Positions 61,903 through 64,000 of a DNA stretch of 64,000 nt are shown in pieces (positions within the stretch are counted from its first letter, which is position 1; every line of letters begins with the position of its first letter). The stretch is taken from assembly GCA_964536025.1 (NCBI GenBank), contig CAZHXA010000003.1, forward strand, positions 28,302-92,301, given 5' to 3'. Under the pieces are notes generated by a model. The model was not told where the DNA came from, made no database searches, and saw nothing but the letters and a program-made list of their open reading frames with translations. The position numbers and the translations under genes are program-made. This stretch comes from RGIG4576 sp964536025 (lineage in GTDB: Bacteria > Bacteroidota > Bacteroidia > Bacteroidales > Muribaculaceae).

Positions 61903-63000
61903 ATGGAACATCCTGAAAACAATGAAAAATATTTAGGTCTTACTGTAAATGAAGGGGTTGCACAACCTCCTATAGTAAACCCTTACATGACACGCAAACG
62001 TCGTCGCACATTATTGACAACAGGTGAATATGTAGAAGGTATTCTTAAAGGAAATGTAAGCATTTTGAGTAAAGCCGTAACATTGGTGGAAAGCCAAAAT
62101 CCGGAACACCAAGCTATAGCCCAAGAAGTTATAGAAAAGTGCTTGCCTTACTCAGGAAACTCTAAACGAATAGGAATAACCGGTGTGCCGGGAGCCGGGA
62201 AAAGTACATCTATCGATGTTTTCGGTCTTCATGTGCTTAAAGGAGGCGGAAAACTTGCCGTTTTAGCCATCGACCCCAGTAGTGAACGCTCAAAAGGAAG
62301 TATCCTCGGCGACAAAACACGCATGGAAAAACTTACACTTCACCCCGATGCATTTATTCGCCCCAGCCCATCGGCAGGCTCATTGGGTGGCGTGGCTCGA
62401 AAAACCCGCGAAAGCATAATTTTGTGTGAGGCGGCAGGATATAACAACATAATAGTAGAAACCGTGGGGGTAGGACAAAGCGAAACTGCCGCACATTCTA
62501 TGGTTGACTTCTTTTTGCTCATTCAATTGGCAGGTACCGGTGATGAATTACAAGGCATAAAACGCGGTATAATGGAAATGGCTGACGGCATAGTTATAAA
62601 TAAAGCCGATGGCGACAATATAGAACGAGCAAAATTGGCACAAACACAATTCAGAAATGCATTGCATTTATTTCCGTTACCACCAAGTGGTTGGACTCCC
62701 GAAGTGCTAACCTATTCAGGCTACTTCGAAATAGGTATAGCAGAAGTATGGGATATGATAGACCGATATTTTGAATTTGTTAAGGCTAACGGATATTTTA
62801 CACAAAAGCGTCGAGAACAAGATAAATATTGGATGATAGAAACCATAAATGAACGTTTGAAGTCAAACTTCTACAACGACCCCGAAATAGAAGATTTGCT
62901 TATAAGCAAAGAAAATCTTGTATTGAGCAATCGTCAAAGTTCGTTCGTTGCCGCTCAAGACATACTAAACCGCTACTTTGAAAAGCTCCGCAACAAGTGA
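61903..63000 (+). CDS. meaB: MeaB-type GTPase for methylmalonyl-CoA mutase
   Basis: A 365-residue G3E/SIMIBI P-loop GTPase that guards and helps load adenosylcobalamin into methylmalonyl-CoA mutase, in the succinate-propionate pathway. The P-loop is GVPGAGKSTS near residue 93, followed by LAIDPSSERSKGSILGDKTRM near 125-145, SPSAGSLGGVARKTRE near 157-172, ETVGVGQSETAAHSMVD near 186-202 and INKADGDN near 232-239. I start it at the ATG at 61903 rather than 61828, since the longer version would overlap the previous gene by 40 bases. The mutase genes are not in the window. A strong hairpin follows. Confidence 0.92.
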   Translation: MEHPENNEKYLGLTVNEGVAQPPIVNPYMTRKRRRTLLTTGEYVEGILKGNVSILSKAVTLVESQNPEHQAIAQEVIEKCLPYSGNSKRIGITGVPGAGKSTSIDVFGLHVLKGGGKLAVLAIDPSSERSKGSILGDKTRMEKLTLHPDAFIRPSPSAGSLGGVARKTRESIILCEAAGYNNIIVETVGVGQSETAAHSMVDFFLLIQLAGTGDELQGIKRGIMEMADGIVINKADGDNIERAKLAQTQFRNALHLFPLPPSGWTPEVLTYSGYFEIGIAEVWDMIDRYFEFVKANGYFTQKRREQDKYWMIETINERLKSNFYNDPEIEDLLISKENLVLSNRQSSFVAAQDILNRYFEKLRNK

Positions 63001-63021
63001 TTGTGAAGTTTTCAAGAAATA

Positions 63022-63065
63022 AGAGATTGTGTCGTAATTAAGGTTTACGGCACAGTCTCTTTTAT
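63022..63065 (+). terminator. Terminator of meaB
   Basis: A 16-base stem (63022-63037 with 63045-63060, two G-U pairs) with a 7-base loop, followed by TTTTA. It lies 21 bases past the meaB stop. Confidence 0.8.
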
Positions 63066-63144
63066 GTAGCATGAGTTTAGGTTTCGTAACGGCTCAGTAG
63101 TTATTTAGTGTGGAAATAAATAAAAATATTATTTTTGTGGTCAT

Positions 63145-64000
63145 ATGGAAACAAAGATAATAGAACAATTAGCCAGCCTTGTGCTACCCAAAGAGATCCT
63201 CGACCGCTTTGCGATAGTGAAAACAGATACAGATGAACGTGATATTGATGCCATGTCAATGACGATTCATTTAGATGAACGTATGAATACATCGTATCAA
63301 GAGAGTGAAGATTATGAATCACTTGGTTTTATGGATGCTGTTTCTGTTACAGATTTCCCGATTAGAGATCACAAAGTTGTCTTAAAATTACGACGTCGTA
63401 GATGGAAGAATAAGCAAACAGGAGAAAGCTTTGTAGAACAAATCAGCATAACAGCAAAGGATACTCGCTACTCAAAAGAGTTTGCGTCTTTTTTAAAAGA
63501 GACGTATGGAGACATCCCCGGAGACTTGCCGTACGCTTGAGAAATTCTATCATATAGACGAACATTTGTTTGAGAAGCAATATAAAGAGAAATTAAGTGG
63601 ATTTAGAGAGTAGGACCAATTAGAACATGCTGAAGAATGGTTGCTGTTTCCGGAGAACATAGGACCACGATTGGCTATAGATGAGTCTTCGCTGTCAAAT
63701 GGAGAATTATATACCTTTGTCACCAATAGAGAAGCTCGAACGCGAGAGCAATCCCTCGTAGCAGTTGTTGCAGGAACAAAATCTGAAGATGTTCTCTGTA
63801 CTGCAAATGATAGATGAAGAGCAACGTTATGTCGTAAAGGAAGTTACACTTGATTTGTCTGATTCAATGCGAAAAATAGTGCGAACAGCATTTCCTAAAG
63901 CAAGTCGTGTTATTGATCGTTTTCATATCCAAAAATTAGCTTGTGATGCTGTACAAGAATTAAGAATAAAGCTCTCGTTGGAACGCAATACAACAATGTA
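63145..64000 (+). mobile_element. ISAon1-like insertion sequence, transposase broken, runs off the edge
   Basis: The first frame (63145-63540, 131 residues) is the N-terminal region protein of ISAon1-type elements (MSMTIHLDER, KVVLKLRRRRWKNKQTGESF). A second frame starts inside it at 63506 (METSPETCRTLEKFYHIDEH) and should be the ISL3-like DDE transposase (PRLAIDESSLSNGELYTFVTN, then LDLSDSMRKIVRTAFPKASRVIDRFHIQKLA). It is damaged: a TAG at 63611-63613 where Trp is expected, a frameshift near 63785-63800, and probably another near 63975. It carries a TATTTTTG box at 63130 and a short motif at 63090 that is also found at 5179. The right end is outside the window. A dead or decaying copy. Confidence 0.75.

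Noticed and set aside
1..64000. CRISPR array, prophage or biosynthetic cluster.
   Set aside because: No regularly spaced repeats, no phage structural genes, and no cluster of synthesis and transport genes were seen on either strand.

Overview
The window is AT-rich bacterial chromosome from a member of the Bacteroidales. The evidence is consistent across it: promoters carry the Bacteroidetes -7 box TAnnTTTG (sometimes with TTTG about 20 bases upstream), Shine-Dalgarno sites are mostly absent, and the gene set is typical of the phylum (fused MurF-alanine racemase, fused gamma-alpha 2-oxoacid oxidoreductase, GSCFA, DUF2027-Smr, DUF1573, DUF4249). Two proteins end in a type IX secretion (T9SS) sorting tail, which argues against Bacteroides proper and for another Bacteroidales family; I cannot name the genus.

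Layout. 1-4.8 kb (minus): start of a receiver/PEP-synthase-like protein running off the left edge, lgt, an FKBP isomerase, an LD-carboxypeptidase and a radical SAM protein. 5.0 kb: tRNA-Phe, followed by repeat debris. 5.4-7.2 kb (plus): a YczE-like membrane protein and menA. 7.2-13.5 kb (minus): pncB, AI-2E-type permease, coiled-coil lipoprotein, rsmI, an acidic protein, dacB. 13.6-18.5 kb (minus): two tandem T9SS-exported phosphodiester glycosidases. 18.7-23.5 kb (plus): GSCFA protein, murF-alr, tadA, an esterase. 23.6-32.6 kb: mostly minus-strand housekeeping genes (Smr protein, ansA, TIGR02757, pfkA, ubiE/menG, purC, phoH, aspartate aminotransferase). 32.8-35.7 kb: a decayed outer-membrane operon (lipoprotein, TonB-dependent receptor, DUF4249). 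35.8-44.0 kb (minus): Ntn hydrolase, DUF4919, PgpH-like HD protein, Rel/SpoT, fabF, acpP. 44.4-51.7 kb (plus): esterase-propeller protein, korAB, a GH26-like lipoprotein, manA. 51.7-58.2 kb (minus): queuosine-precursor transporter with a radical SAM partner, obgE, an hsdR remnant, manC, metG. 58.4-63.0 kb (plus): acetylxylan esterase-like protein, DUF456, two DUF1573 proteins, meaB. 63.1-64.0 kb: left part of a broken ISAon1/ISL3-type insertion sequence.

Most of the window is conserved housekeeping. Themes that recur are menaquinone synthesis (menA, menG), envelope building (lgt, LD-carboxypeptidase, dacB, murF-alr), stringent and cyclic-nucleotide signalling (rel, pgpH-like), anaerobic 2-oxoacid and propionate metabolism (korAB, meaB) and mannose activation (manA, manC).

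The points most worth a second look are: a radical SAM protein with a C-x4-C-x2-C motif translationally coupled to a queuosine-precursor transporter; a GH26-like lipoprotein lacking the acid/base glutamate; the decayed receptor operon, in which two of the lesions are A7 tracts where A6 would restore frame; nearly identical 3' tails on two otherwise diverged T9SS cargo genes; and a dispersed non-coding repeat near tRNA-Phe and again upstream of rel. I found no CRISPR array, no prophage and no clearly new multi-gene defence or biosynthetic system.
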